From positions 103,114-167,113 of IMG/VR virus record IMGVR_UViG_3300042302_000177: a stretch of 64,000 nucleotides of DNA, one strand, 5' to 3'. This DNA is from a virus. Each line of letters begins with the position of its first letter. Position 1 is the stretch's first letter. This document shows positions 34,837 to 43,077 of this stretch, in pieces. The notes beneath the pieces were generated by a model. The model was not told the origin of the DNA and did not search any database. It saw only the letters and a program-made list of their open reading frames with translations. Made by a program: the position numbers and the translations under genes.

Positions 34837-35904
34837 ATGTCAAAGGCCTTCGATATTTCGAAGTTCCGCAAGTCTATTACGAAAAGTATTGATGGCTTGG
34901 GAATTGGGTTTAACGACCCCACCGATTGGATTTCAACCGGTAACTACGCCCTAAACTATCTTATCTCGGGGGACTTCTACAAAGGAGTTCCACTAGGCAA
35001 AGTAACAGTTTTTGCGGGCGAATCCGGTGCAGGTAAATCATATATCTGCTCTGGTAACATTATTAAAGCGGCACAAGAACAAGGTATTTTTGTTGTCTTA
35101 GTTGACAGCGAAAACGCCCTTGACGAAAAGTGGTTGCTTGATCTAGGTGTTAATACAAGTGAAGATAAACTTCTAAAACTTAACATGGCTATGATTGACG
35201 ACGTGGCAAAAACCATTAGTGAATTCATGAAAGAATACAAAACCATGCCCGAAGATTCGCGTCCTAAGGTATTATTTGTAATTGATTCATTGGGTATGTT
35301 GTTGACTCCTACAGACGTTAATCAGTTCGAAGCAGGCGAGATGAAAGGTGACATGGGTCGTAAGCCTAAGGCACTTACTTCATTGGTTCGTAACTGTGTA
35401 AACATGTTTGGCTCGTGGAATGTAGGTATGGTTTGTACAAATCACACATACGCTAGCCAGGATATGTTTGATCCAGATGATAAGATTAGTGGCGGGCAAG
35501 GATTTGTCTATGCAAGTTCTATTGTAGTTGCTATGAAGAAACTCAAACTGAAAACTGACGCTGATGGTAATAAGACTACAACTGTTAACGGTATTCGTGC
35601 AGCTTGTAAGATTATGAAAACACGTTATGCAAAGCCGTTCGAGTCAGTGCAAGTAGAAATTCCGTATACAACTGGCATGAGTCCCTACAGCGGATTGGTT
35701 GATTTGTTCGAAGCTAAAAATATGTTGAAGAAAGAAGGCAACAGTCTTGTTTACACAACAGTCGATGGTGAAATAATCAAACAATTCCGTAAGGCTTGGG
35801 AAAAGAACGAAAAAGACGGGCTAACCATTATGATGGAAGATATTTCCAAGAATGGAGAAAAAGCCTTAGATCCAATAGCACTTGAAGACAATGAGGAAGC
35901 ATAA
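34837..35904 (+). CDS. uvsX: UvsX RecA-like recombinase
   Basis: A 355-aa protein. Walker A is GESGAGKS (61-68), VLVDSENALDEKW is the catalytic-Glu region, Walker B is VLFVIDSLGMLL, and ISGGQGFVYASSIVV is the L2-like segment. It forms presynaptic filaments on gp32-coated DNA, loaded by UvsY. The stop overlaps the next start (TAATG), so it is in one operon with gp32 and the following genes. Confidence 0.94.
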   Translation: MSKAFDISKFRKSITKSIDGLGIGFNDPTDWISTGNYALNYLISGDFYKGVPLGKVTVFAGESGAGKSYICSGNIIKAAQEQGIFVVLVDSENALDEKWLLDLGVNTSEDKLLKLNMAMIDDVAKTISEFMKEYKTMPEDSRPKVLFVIDSLGMLLTPTDVNQFEAGEMKGDMGRKPKALTSLVRNCVNMFGSWNVGMVCTNHTYASQDMFDPDDKISGGQGFVYASSIVVAMKKLKLKTDADGNKTTTVNGIRAACKIMKTRYAKPFESVQVEIPYTTGMSPYSGLVDLFEAKNMLKKEGNSLVYTTVDGEIIKQFRKAWEKNEKDGLTIMMEDISKNGEKALDPIALEDNEEA

Positions 35905-36155
35905 TGGAAGAGCAACTAATCTTTGAAATTTGGGACACATTTAGAGATCACATTCCTGAAAAGGGCCGTGAATTTGCAGCGTCACAATTTGTTGATTTTT
36001 TAGTTAACAAAGATGTCGAAGCTGACACATTAGAAGGACTATTAGGGTATGATCCACATCTTGACGATGCTATCGAATTAGTAATGAAAGAATTTAATGA
36101 AGAAGAAGATGACAGCTTTATTGAAGACGATGATTTCTACGAAGATGAGGATTAA
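35904..36155 (+). CDS. Small acidic protein between uvsX and uvsY
   Basis: An 83-aa protein with a very acidic C-terminus (NEEEDDSFIEDDDFYEDED) that looks like a DNA-mimic or protein-docking tail. The N-terminus (IFEIWDTFRDHIPEKGREFA) is helical. It shares a base with the uvsX stop and lies 2 bp before uvsY. A role as a recombination accessory is suggested by position only. Confidence 0.65.
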   Translation: MEEQLIFEIWDTFRDHIPEKGREFAASQFVDFLVNKDVEADTLEGLLGYDPHLDDAIELVMKEFNEEEDDSFIEDDDFYEDED

Positions 36156-36157
36156 TT

Positions 36158-36613
36158 ATGGGATGGTATTCTAAAGTTAGTAAGGACATTGCTCACTTAC
36201 CTGACTGCATAGAATACTTTTATAAAGAAATAGATAGTGCAAGGGCCGAAGTTAAGATCTACGGAAAAGTAGAGAAAGCTTCGGCTTCTTTACCTGGAAT
36301 TGTTGAACAAAGGTTTAACCAATTGCAGGAAATTGAAGCAGTATTAGAATATTTGAACATTGAGTTGCGCCGTATTCGAAGCAAAGCCTTTAAGAAATAT
36401 CTAGAGAATTATCAAAGAGCACTAAGCAGTCGAGATGTTGAAAAATACGTCGATGGTGAAGCAGATGTTGTTGATATGGAAAAAATTATCAACGAATTTG
36501 CCATGCTGAGAAATCAATGGCTGGGCATTATCAAGGCACTGGATATCAAACAGTGGCAACTTAGCAATATTATCAAACTCCGCGCTGCCGGATTGGACGA
36601 TATTTCCCTCTAA
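36158..36613 (+). CDS. uvsY: UvsY recombination mediator
   Basis: A 151-aa helical protein. The stretch IELRRIRSKAFKKYLENYQ followed by DVEKYVDGEADVVDMEKIIN and WLGIIKALDIKQWQLSNIIK matches the UvsY pattern (Y..Y.GRGD-like centre, then D..L..W..L). UvsY loads UvsX on ssDNA in the presence of gp32. A strong terminator follows. Confidence 0.85.
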   Translation: MGWYSKVSKDIAHLPDCIEYFYKEIDSARAEVKIYGKVEKASASLPGIVEQRFNQLQEIEAVLEYLNIELRRIRSKAFKKYLENYQRALSSRDVEKYVDGEADVVDMEKIINEFAMLRNQWLGIIKALDIKQWQLSNIIKLRAAGLDDISL

Positions 36614-36615
36614 CT

Positions 36616-36640
36616 AAAAAAGGACTTGCGTCCTTTTTTG
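36616..36640 (+). terminator. Rho-independent terminator after uvsY
   Basis: AAAAAAGGAC, loop TTGC, GTCCTTTTTT. This is a 10-bp stem, and its T arm also serves as the T run. Confidence 0.88.
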
Positions 36641-36648
36641 TTTTCCTG

Positions 36649-36654
36649 TATAAT
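36649..36654 (+). promoter_or_regulatory. Possible -10 element (TATAAT) for the HARP-like gene
   Basis: A perfect TATAAT ends 6 nt before the ATG at 36661. The -35 at 17-bp spacing (TTGCGT) is poor. No Shine-Dalgarno is seen, so this too would give a leaderless or near-leaderless mRNA. Confidence 0.4.
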
Positions 36655-36660
36655 GTTAGT

Positions 36661-37839
36661 ATGAGTATTGAAGACCTAATTATTCTCCTTGCAATGAAGA
36701 CCCAAATGAATCCCTATGATTCAAAAATGGTTTGGAGCTTCCATGATCAAATTTCTAGAGGTCTTGGATTCACTGAAAAACAGGCAATTCTTGCAGTTCG
36801 AATACTGCAAAGACAAAAAGAAAAATTAACGCAGATACTTGGACAAGATATCACAAATTTTCTGGAAAATCCCACATATAGAGTACCCCGTAGAACTATC
36901 AATTCTAACAAACGAATCTCTGTGATTGCTCATAGTGAATACACTAAGGCAATCAAAGTGGAATTTCCTTATAATGAAACCATCTTGGAGAGAATTAGAA
37001 AAGAGCGTCCTAATTTGATACACGCGGAATGGGATAAAGATGAAAAAGCATGGATTTTTGCACTGAACGAACGTAGCATACAATTCCTGATCTCGTTTGT
37101 TGAGAAGGACGAGTTCACTGCTGACGAAGAATTTGTTAATTACATTGAGCAAATACTGGCTATTCAAGAAAATCTTGAAAATTTTGTACCTATGGTCAGT
37201 TATACCGAAAAAATGCCAAAATTTATCAATGTAAGCCATCGTGTGCCTCAACCTGAAACCACAGATTTGTTGGACTCGCTATTTTTAGCAAGAAAAGTCG
37301 GTATACATACATGGGATGATAGTGTCAGTGAGTACCTGGCTGAAAATAATATTGAACAATCTGTAATAGATTTCCTAAATGAAAATCCAGGGGTGAATTT
37401 TACCGTAAATTTGGAAGAATCTACAATTTACGACATTTCTCGTATTGTTAAAAATCTGTCTCCTTGCATGTTTATCATACCGGGCGGCCTGGAGATGGAA
37501 AAAATTACAAAAAGTTATGAATTTTTAAAATCACTTGATATCACTCCTGAAGAAATGAGTGTGATGTTTAGACTACCTAAAGAAACTGGTGAAAAATTCA
37601 ATAAATTTATCAAAGACGAGCAACTAAACAATCCCATCACTGAAAAAACTCGTGCAGTGTTTATCAGCGGCAAGGTACCGAAGACAGTTATCGAATCAAA
37701 AATTAAATTCAATTGTGTTGTAAACTTCAGCCTACATAGTGTACACTATACAATACGAGAATTTGTGAAAAATCACCATAATGTGATTCACATACTGGAC
37801 AAAAAACCACAAAGGAATTTTAACTTTGCCATACTGTAA
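36661..37839 (+). CDS. HARP-like domain protein upstream of UvsW
   Basis: A 392-aa protein. Residues 97-140 (IKVEFPYNETILERIRK ... AEWDKDEKAWIFAL) match the HARP/HepA-related domain of SMARCAL1-type annealing helicases: a V-x-F-x-Y-N start, then W-D-x-x-x-K-x-W. The rest is helical and lacks Walker motifs, so it is not itself a helicase. Its end overlaps the uvsW start by 14 bp, which suggests it supplies a DNA-structure-binding module to the UvsW annealing/branch-migration helicase. The domain call is from motif only. Confidence 0.6.
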   Translation: MSIEDLIILLAMKTQMNPYDSKMVWSFHDQISRGLGFTEKQAILAVRILQRQKEKLTQILGQDITNFLENPTYRVPRRTINSNKRISVIAHSEYTKAIKVEFPYNETILERIRKERPNLIHAEWDKDEKAWIFALNERSIQFLISFVEKDEFTADEEFVNYIEQILAIQENLENFVPMVSYTEKMPKFINVSHRVPQPETTDLLDSLFLARKVGIHTWDDSVSEYLAENNIEQSVIDFLNENPGVNFTVNLEESTIYDISRIVKNLSPCMFIIPGGLEMEKITKSYEFLKSLDITPEEMSVMFRLPKETGEKFNKFIKDEQLNNPITEKTRAVFISGKVPKTVIESKIKFNCVVNFSLHSVHYTIREFVKNHHNVIHILDKKPQRNFNFAIL

Positions 37840-39319
37840 AATAATAATAAAAGACGAGGTCAATGTTAAGATAGAAAATTTAGACCTCGACGCACGAAAG
37901 GCTCTGGTCAAGAAATTCAAGTACGAAGACCCCACAGCTAGGTATCGTCCAGCCTATAAATTAGGTCGTTGGGACGGCAGTGTTAGTTTTTTCGGATTAG
38001 GTGGAACTACCTATCTATCAATGCTACCACAGGTGTTAACATATCTTGAGAGTAAAAATTACAACATTGATCTTGAAGATAATCGCAAGCCCATTGCCCT
38101 AGATTTTCCTGAAATTTTTGAAGATTTTTGGGGTGATCAGACATGGCCCGAAGGTCATCGATTTGCAGGCAAACCTATTAGACTGCGTGACGATCAAGTT
38201 GAAGCAGTCAATATGTTTCTTAAAAATCCACAGTGTATTCAAGAAATTGCAACTGGTTTTGGCAAGACAATAACCACCGCAACTTTATCGAAAATTGTGG
38301 AAAAATATGGTCGTACAATAACCATTGTTCCTAACAAAAGTCTTGTGGAACAAACAGAGGAAGACTTCATTAACTGTAAATTAGATGTAGGTGTTTACTA
38401 CGGTGACAGAAAAGATCTGAACAAAACGCATACTATTTGCACCTGGCAAAGTTTGAATATTTTAGACAAAAAATCCAAAGATACCACTGATGAAGAAGTG
38501 TTAACTTTAGCAGAATTACTCGAAGGAGTTGCTACAGTTATGGTTGATGAAGTACACATGGCCAAGGCGGAAGTGTTGAAAAACTTGCTAACCCGAAATC
38601 TTGCCAACGCACCAATACGCTGGGGCTTAACTGGTACTGTACCTAAAGCAGACCACGAATTTCAAAGTTTACGTGCAAGTCTAGGTGAAGTAGTACATCA
38701 AGTTCGTGCTCACGAATTACAGGAAAAAGGTGTACTAAGTGATTGCCACGTAAACATTATTCAAACGGCAGAGTGGAAAGAATTTAGCGGATATCCTGAG
38801 GAGTTAAAATTCCTAGTAACCGATAATGATAGGATGAGTTACATATCTACGCTAATTAAAGAGATTGCAAACACTGGCAACACCCTTGTGTTAGTTGATA
38901 GAATCGAGTGCGGAGAATTCCTACAAACTCATCTTAGTGGCTTATTCAATGTTTTGAAAGAAGAACCGGATGTTGCTTTTATATCTGGTAGAGTAAAAAC
39001 CAAAGATAGAAAGACTGAATATGACGAAGTTAAAACTGCTACTAACAAGATTATTGTGGCGACTTACGGTGTGGCCGCTGTTGGTATTAATATCCCTAGG
39101 ATTTTTAATCTGGTTATGTTGGAGTCCGGAAAGAGCTTTACTCGCGTTATACAATCAATTGGGCGAGGCATTAGAAAAGCAGACGACAAAGACTTCGTAC
39201 AAATCTGGGATATTACAGCGTCAACGAAGTATGCAAAGAGACACCTTACTGAACGAAAAAAGTTCTATAAGGATGCGAAATATCCATTCGAAATTCAAAA
39301 AGTGAAATATAACAAATAA
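37826..39319 (+). CDS. uvsW: UvsW recombination helicase
   Basis: A 497-aa SF2 helicase. The N-terminal substrate-recognition part includes ARYRPAYKLGRWDGSVSFF. Motif I is ATGFGKT (142-148), motif II VDEVHMAKAEV, motif III LTGTVPKA, and motif VI QSIGRGIRKADD. It unwinds branched DNA, moves Holliday junctions and anneals strands. The only sensible start is TTG at 37826, with AAAGGA 10 nt upstream, inside the end of the preceding gene. The stop overlaps the next ATG (TAATG). Confidence 0.93.
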   Translation: MPYCKIIIKDEVNVKIENLDLDARKALVKKFKYEDPTARYRPAYKLGRWDGSVSFFGLGGTTYLSMLPQVLTYLESKNYNIDLEDNRKPIALDFPEIFEDFWGDQTWPEGHRFAGKPIRLRDDQVEAVNMFLKNPQCIQEIATGFGKTITTATLSKIVEKYGRTITIVPNKSLVEQTEEDFINCKLDVGVYYGDRKDLNKTHTICTWQSLNILDKKSKDTTDEEVLTLAELLEGVATVMVDEVHMAKAEVLKNLLTRNLANAPIRWGLTGTVPKADHEFQSLRASLGEVVHQVRAHELQEKGVLSDCHVNIIQTAEWKEFSGYPEELKFLVTDNDRMSYISTLIKEIANTGNTLVLVDRIECGEFLQTHLSGLFNVLKEEPDVAFISGRVKTKDRKTEYDEVKTATNKIIVATYGVAAVGINIPRIFNLVMLESGKSFTRVIQSIGRGIRKADDKDFVQIWDITASTKYAKRHLTERKKFYKDAKYPFEIQKVKYNK

Positions 39320-39822
39320 TGCAAATCTTAACCTTAGAAAACAAAACATTTTATCTCAACGAATTACCTGAAGAAGTAGACGATGATCTACGATTTTCAG
39401 TATTAGATAATAGTGATAATCAAAATCCTGATTACTTTTTTATCCCACTAATTTTTCTTGAAAGTTTTACTGGTCCTGCAGCAGTTCTTAAAATAGGTCA
39501 GGATGAAATTACTATGCCACTTGATTGGTGTACAATTGTCGGAGATCCAGAAGGACCAGATATGGAAGTATTGCCATTAACAAGTCTAAATGATAGAGGA
39601 TTCAAAACATATTGTTTTAATCCACTTAGTAGCTTTAGGCCAGAATTTCATGAAATTGATATTATTGATGTTTATCAAGATGTTAAATGGTATTTTCCTA
39701 AAATGAGGGCTGGGCAACTTTTAACCACACCATTACATGCAGGCGAAAAACCTTTATGCGCCTATTTTGTTAAAGAAGTTTCTAGACAAAGTGAGATTGT
39801 AGATTACACAAGATGTTGGTAA
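39319..39822 (+). CDS. Conserved hypothetical protein after uvsW
   Basis: A 167-aa protein, coupled to uvsW by TAATG. It is mostly beta with aromatic motifs (PDYFFIPLIFLESFTGPAAV, DRGFKTYCFNPLSSFRPEFH, DVKWYFPKMRAGQLLTTPL). Similar proteins are present in marine T4-like phages without known function. No catalytic motif is visible. Confidence 0.6.
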   Translation: MQILTLENKTFYLNELPEEVDDDLRFSVLDNSDNQNPDYFFIPLIFLESFTGPAAVLKIGQDEITMPLDWCTIVGDPEGPDMEVLPLTSLNDRGFKTYCFNPLSSFRPEFHEIDIIDVYQDVKWYFPKMRAGQLLTTPLHAGEKPLCAYFVKEVSRQSEIVDYTRCW

Positions 39823-39823
39823 G

Positions 39824-40105
39824 ATGTCACTAATTTTTGAAAGTCCGGATAAGGGTAAAACTGTTTATGCTAGAAATGCAGGTTCTACTGAAAAAATGCG
39901 GATAGACAGTTCCGGCAATGTAGGAATCGGAACAGGATCACCTAGGGCATCATTGCATGACGAAATAATGGAAAGTAAATTGTGGGGTGATATTCATCGT
40001 GCTGCCAAGTCCGATACTGCTTTACAAGCCGCCCTGGACCGTGTTAAAATAACATACTACCTTACAGAAGATTACGAAAAAAGATATGGCAACCGCAAAA
40101 CTTGA
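39824..40105 (+). CDS. Small protein with an inserted tail-fibre motif
   Basis: A 93-aa protein. Its start (MSLIFESPDKGKTVYARNAG) and end (DEIMESKLWGDIHRAAKSD ... YYLTEDYEKRYG) look like a short conserved protein of T4-like phages. In between, residues 24-39 (KMRIDSSGNVGIGTGS) are the canonical phage fibre repeat found in many copies in the fibre genes of this window. It overlaps the next gene by 20 bp. The function is unknown; the motif may be a recombination footprint or a small interaction patch. Confidence 0.6.
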   Translation: MSLIFESPDKGKTVYARNAGSTEKMRIDSSGNVGIGTGSPRASLHDEIMESKLWGDIHRAAKSDTALQAALDRVKITYYLTEDYEKRYGNRKT

Positions 40106-40550
40106 TATTAAGCGTGAACTAAATGCAGTAGACAGTCGCAACTATGACTTTTACGAAAACCTCACCGACGAGGAAAAGAAAGCATTCAGTCCTTACATCT
40201 TAATGAGGTATACTGCTAATGTGCAAGGTGATCAATCATTGCAAGAATGGTTCCTAGAAAGGACTAACGAGTATGTTAATAAAAATCATTGGGAATTAAG
40301 TAAGAATCATAGACCCTTGTTGTGGAAATTATTTGCAGCAACTGGTATTGGTTCTAACATGTATCATCCTTATCTTGCCGCAGGTAAAAAGGGCAAAGCA
40401 AATAAGATTGAAAAACTGTTAGCTGAAATTTATCCTGCATGGAAGCTAGATGACATTAAGACGTTAGCTAGCATGATGACTAAGAAAGACATCGACGAAC
40501 TGTTTGACAAAATGGGTTTTGACAAGAAGCAACGAAAAGATTACGAATGA
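40086..40550 (+). CDS. Conserved hypothetical protein
   Basis: A 154-aa helical, basic protein: FYENLTDEEKKAFSPYILMR, HWELSKNHRPLLWKLFAATG, HPYLAAGKKGKANKIEKLLA, and a C-terminal MTKKDIDELFDKMGFDKKQR. It looks like a DNA-replication or recombination accessory by charge and neighbours, but no family is recognised. It is coupled to the next gene by overlap (40547). Confidence 0.6.
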   Translation: MATAKLDIKRELNAVDSRNYDFYENLTDEEKKAFSPYILMRYTANVQGDQSLQEWFLERTNEYVNKNHWELSKNHRPLLWKLFAATGIGSNMYHPYLAAGKKGKANKIEKLLAEIYPAWKLDDIKTLASMMTKKDIDELFDKMGFDKKQRKDYE

Positions 40551-41242
40551 TAGCATTGGCAGATCAACCTTTTAATTGTGTACATTGCGGTAAGAGTTTT
40601 ATGAAAGAAAAGACTCTAGTAGCGCACATGTGTGAACAAAAAAGGCGTGCTCTGCAGAAAGATGAGAAGCGTGTTCAAGCAGGTTATATGGCCTATGTTC
40701 GTTTTTATCAACTTACACAAAATGATAAAAAAGGCAAGACCTATGAACATTTTTGTACCAGTGCTTACTATAATGCCTTTGTAAAGTTTGGCAGTTTTGT
40801 CAATAACGTCAATCCTATCTATCCTCAAAAGTTCATTGACTATGTGATTAAAAGTGGTGTCAAATTAGACCACTGGTGCAGGGATGAACTGTATGAACAG
40901 TACCTATTTGACATGCTCAAAGTAGAACCAGTCGAAGCAGCAGTGCAGAGAACATTGCAAACAATGATGGATTGGGGAGACGAGCATAGTGCAAATTTTG
41001 CACAATACTTTGATTATGTCAGTTTGAACAAAGCAGTGCATGACATGCTAAATGGTCGCGTTAGTCCGTGGCTTATCCTAAATTGTACATCGGGTAAGAC
41101 CATGGTTAGTAAGATGAGTGACGAACAGTTGAGCATGATTACACCTGTATTTGATGTTAAATTCTGGATGAAGAAATTTAAAGATAGTCCTGCAGATATC
41201 TTGATGATTCAAGAACTGTGCAACGAGACTGGGATAAAATGA
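40547..41242 (+). CDS. Zinc-finger protein of the recombination cluster
   Basis: A 231-aa protein. The N-terminal finger has C11-x2-C14-x12-H27-x-C29 (FNCVHCGKSFMKEKTLVAHM), a C2HC-type site. The rest is helical (AYVRFYQLTQNDKKGKTYEH, NPIYPQKFIDYVIKSGVKLD, SLNKAVHDMLNGRVSPWLI). Similar proteins are widespread in marine T4-like phages near uvsW; their job is unknown. Nucleic-acid binding is likely. The stop overlaps the next start (ATGA). Confidence 0.65.
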   Translation: MIALADQPFNCVHCGKSFMKEKTLVAHMCEQKRRALQKDEKRVQAGYMAYVRFYQLTQNDKKGKTYEHFCTSAYYNAFVKFGSFVNNVNPIYPQKFIDYVIKSGVKLDHWCRDELYEQYLFDMLKVEPVEAAVQRTLQTMMDWGDEHSANFAQYFDYVSLNKAVHDMLNGRVSPWLILNCTSGKTMVSKMSDEQLSMITPVFDVKFWMKKFKDSPADILMIQELCNETGIK

Positions 41243-41499
41243 CAGCCTTTATTAACAACATGTCCCAAGAAGAATTAAAAACATTTCTTCGTAAGGTCAT
41301 GGGCCCTCCTCGTCGAACATTAGAAGGTCAAGAAAAAGAAAATGTTTGGTTGATGATACAGATGCAAGATGAGCCCGACGAGTTTAGTAACAATCAACAT
41401 AGTATATCTGAAGTCTACAGATTTAATCAGCGAGAATATCATGTGCATTATTTTCCTAACGAAAGTCCGTATATAGAAGAAATTATGAACGATGATTGA
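41239..41499 (+). CDS. Small hypothetical protein
   Basis: Start set at ATG 41239, which overlaps the previous stop as ATGA; a GTG at 41218 would give a longer form. The 86-aa protein (MSQEELKTFLRKVMGPPRRT, EVYRFNQREYHVHYFPNESP) has no recognised motif. It is coupled to its neighbours. Confidence 0.55.
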   Translation: MTAFINNMSQEELKTFLRKVMGPPRRTLEGQEKENVWLMIQMQDEPDEFSNNQHSISEVYRFNQREYHVHYFPNESPYIEEIMNDD

Positions 41500-41743
41500 A
41501 ATTCGAATACCGTTCGACACTATAGTTCAATACAGACATCTTAATTTTATGAAACTACACCACGCTAGTAACCACGCTATCCAGTTAGCAGAATGGTGTA
41601 AGGATCAGGGATTGATTATGGGACTAGATTTTGAATGGGCAGTATTTCAAGCCGATGAATATGTAACATTTAAGTTTATGAACAAGGGTGAGAAATATTC
41701 AACTATGTTTGCATTAAAGTTTGGGAGCGGCAACGGAGTATGA
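41492..41743 (+). CDS. Tiny W-C / F-F-LRW family protein, member 1
   Basis: An 83-aa protein. AIQLAEWCKDQGLIMGLDFE, then YVTFKFMNKGEKYSTMFALK, shows the same order as the next small proteins: AxxWC, an aromatic loop, FxFxxxxxxxxMFxLxxG. It overlaps both neighbours by 4-8 bp. The function is unknown. Confidence 0.55.
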   Translation: MIEIRIPFDTIVQYRHLNFMKLHHASNHAIQLAEWCKDQGLIMGLDFEWAVFQADEYVTFKFMNKGEKYSTMFALKFGSGNGV

Positions 41744-42048
41744 TTACTAAAACACTTTGGACACTGAGTAAGCCCGATGCTACAGAAATTGATGCAACAT
41801 TCCTATTTGGGTTGGGTTGCGAAGTGGAAGTCGTTATGCCCGAATGGCAAGATTTTGAAACTTCAAATGGAACACGCTGGCGATATCAAAACGAAAATCC
41901 CTACATCAAGATAACAACCACTTGCGAAAAACAGGAAATGATGTTAAAATTAAAGTACGGGGACGCACTCCTTCTATCAGAAACTCCAACATCTTTTTTA
42001 GACTATGAAGACTTCCATATGGCACCATACAGCAGATCAGCAGCCTGA
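41740..42048 (+). CDS. Tiny family protein, divergent member 2
   Basis: A 102-aa protein. GCEVEVVMPEWQDFETSNGT then RWRYQNENPYIKITTTCEKQ and MMLKLKYGD repeats the general order of its neighbours (acid/aromatic turn, RWxYQ, MxLKxG), but is weakly similar. It overlaps the next gene by 44 bp, a large overlap. Confidence 0.5.
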   Translation: MITKTLWTLSKPDATEIDATFLFGLGCEVEVVMPEWQDFETSNGTRWRYQNENPYIKITTTCEKQEMMLKLKYGDALLLSETPTSFLDYEDFHMAPYSRSAA

Positions 42049-42355
42049 TAAAAGCGGCTATTATATGGGCTTCAGGACCGTAACCCTAGCTGACGATACT
42101 TGTGGTGTAGATTACTTTTATTGGAATCATACTGGAGGCATGAACGGCAAGGGAGAATGGCGTACTGACAGCACCTGTCATAGTCATTGGGCTAATGTCT
42201 ATTACTGGACCAAAGATAATCCAGAGCAGTGGGTCGATAGTGATCCTCCTGTGAGATATAGAAAAGCACCAAAGTCTAATCCAGCATTGGCTATCGCTTG
42301 GAACAATGTCCAAGAAGCACTGCGTCAATATGAAATTGTGAAAGCACTAACATGA
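42005..42355 (+). CDS. Aromatic-rich hypothetical protein
   Basis: A 116-aa protein. IWHHTADQQPDKSGYYMGFR is like the opening of small phage proteins that start W-x-x-x-xQxPDKSGYY. A Trp/Tyr-rich middle follows (VDYFYWNHTGGMNGKGEWRT, VYYWTKDNPEQWVDSDPP). It is not part of the tiny paralogue family. It is coupled to the next gene by ATGA. Confidence 0.55.
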   Translation: MKTSIWHHTADQQPDKSGYYMGFRTVTLADDTCGVDYFYWNHTGGMNGKGEWRTDSTCHSHWANVYYWTKDNPEQWVDSDPPVRYRKAPKSNPALAIAWNNVQEALRQYEIVKALT

Positions 42356-42552
42356 GACGACTTAAAAAAGAATTATGGCCATATAAGACCAAAGTTAATC
42401 TTTTGCACAGTACCAGAGAAGTTGATGAATGGTTAGGAAAGACCTTGGGCAAATTCAAAGGTAAATGGAATGTAGTTCATCACAGTACTTCTATTGAATA
42501 TTATTTTAAACAAGATCGAGATCTTACTATGTTTATGTTGAGGTGGTCATGA
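42352..42552 (+). CDS. Tiny family protein, member 3
   Basis: A 66-aa protein: VDEWLGKTLGKFKGKWNVVH, then SIEYYFKQDRDLTMFMLRWS. The C-terminal block FKxDxDLTxFxLRWS is nearly the same in members 4 and 5. It is coupled on both sides by ATGA overlaps. Confidence 0.6.
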   Translation: MRRLKKELWPYKTKVNLLHSTREVDEWLGKTLGKFKGKWNVVHHSTSIEYYFKQDRDLTMFMLRWS

Positions 42553-42824
42553 CCAGTATTAGTTCTATTGTCGGCGGCTTGAACATCGGTTCAGAACACG
42601 AACTGCGACCTATGAAAACGGGAGAAGCTGGCGGATGGGGTATGAAATATACCTGGATTGAAATGGCTCGAACAGAAAGCACTCCCTTGGATCTAAATGA
42701 ACAGGCACAGACTTGGTGCAGAGAACGATTTGGAAATAGTGGCAGTCGTTGGTTTGAAAAGAAAGACAAATTTTATTTTAAAGATGAAAAGGATTTGACC
42801 TTATTCATTCTGAGGTGGTCATGA
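42549..42824 (+). CDS. Tiny family protein, member 4
   Basis: Start at ATG 42549 (ATGA with the previous stop); a GTG two codons upstream is possible. The 91-aa protein has an N-terminal extension, then AQTWCRERFGNSGSRWFEKK, KFYFKDEKDLTLFILRWS. The pattern WC-(E/K)xxxG...W....FxFKDxKDLTxFxLRW is shared with members 3 and 5. Confidence 0.6.
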   Translation: MTSISSIVGGLNIGSEHELRPMKTGEAGGWGMKYTWIEMARTESTPLDLNEQAQTWCRERFGNSGSRWFEKKDKFYFKDEKDLTLFILRWS

Positions 42825-43057
42825 GTGATACTGCTAGCTGGATTACATTTGGTAAAGAACGTTATTGGCAACATCCAGACATGGAACAATGGTGCCACGA
42901 ACATATAGGAACCGGTGGGTGGTCCTACCAAACTCCTAAAACTTGGGAAGGCATGAATGGTAAGATTTGGGTTATGCACAGCATGTTTGGCAACACTACT
43001 TTTGCATTTAAAGATTCTAAAGACTTAACTATGTTTTTGTTGAGGTGGGGCACATAA
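42821..43057 (+). CDS. Tiny family protein, member 5
   Basis: Start at ATG 42821 (ATGA). The 78-aa protein has MEQWCHEHIGTGGWSYQTPK and TTFAFKDSKDLTMFLLRWGT, again with the WC...G.W...F.FKD.KDLT.F.LRW layout. The function is unknown; the small alpha/beta design suggests a binding or inhibitor protein. Confidence 0.6.
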   Translation: MSDTASWITFGKERYWQHPDMEQWCHEHIGTGGWSYQTPKTWEGMNGKIWVMHSMFGNTTFAFKDSKDLTMFLLRWGT

Positions 43058-43077
43058 AGTGATATATACTATAGAAC

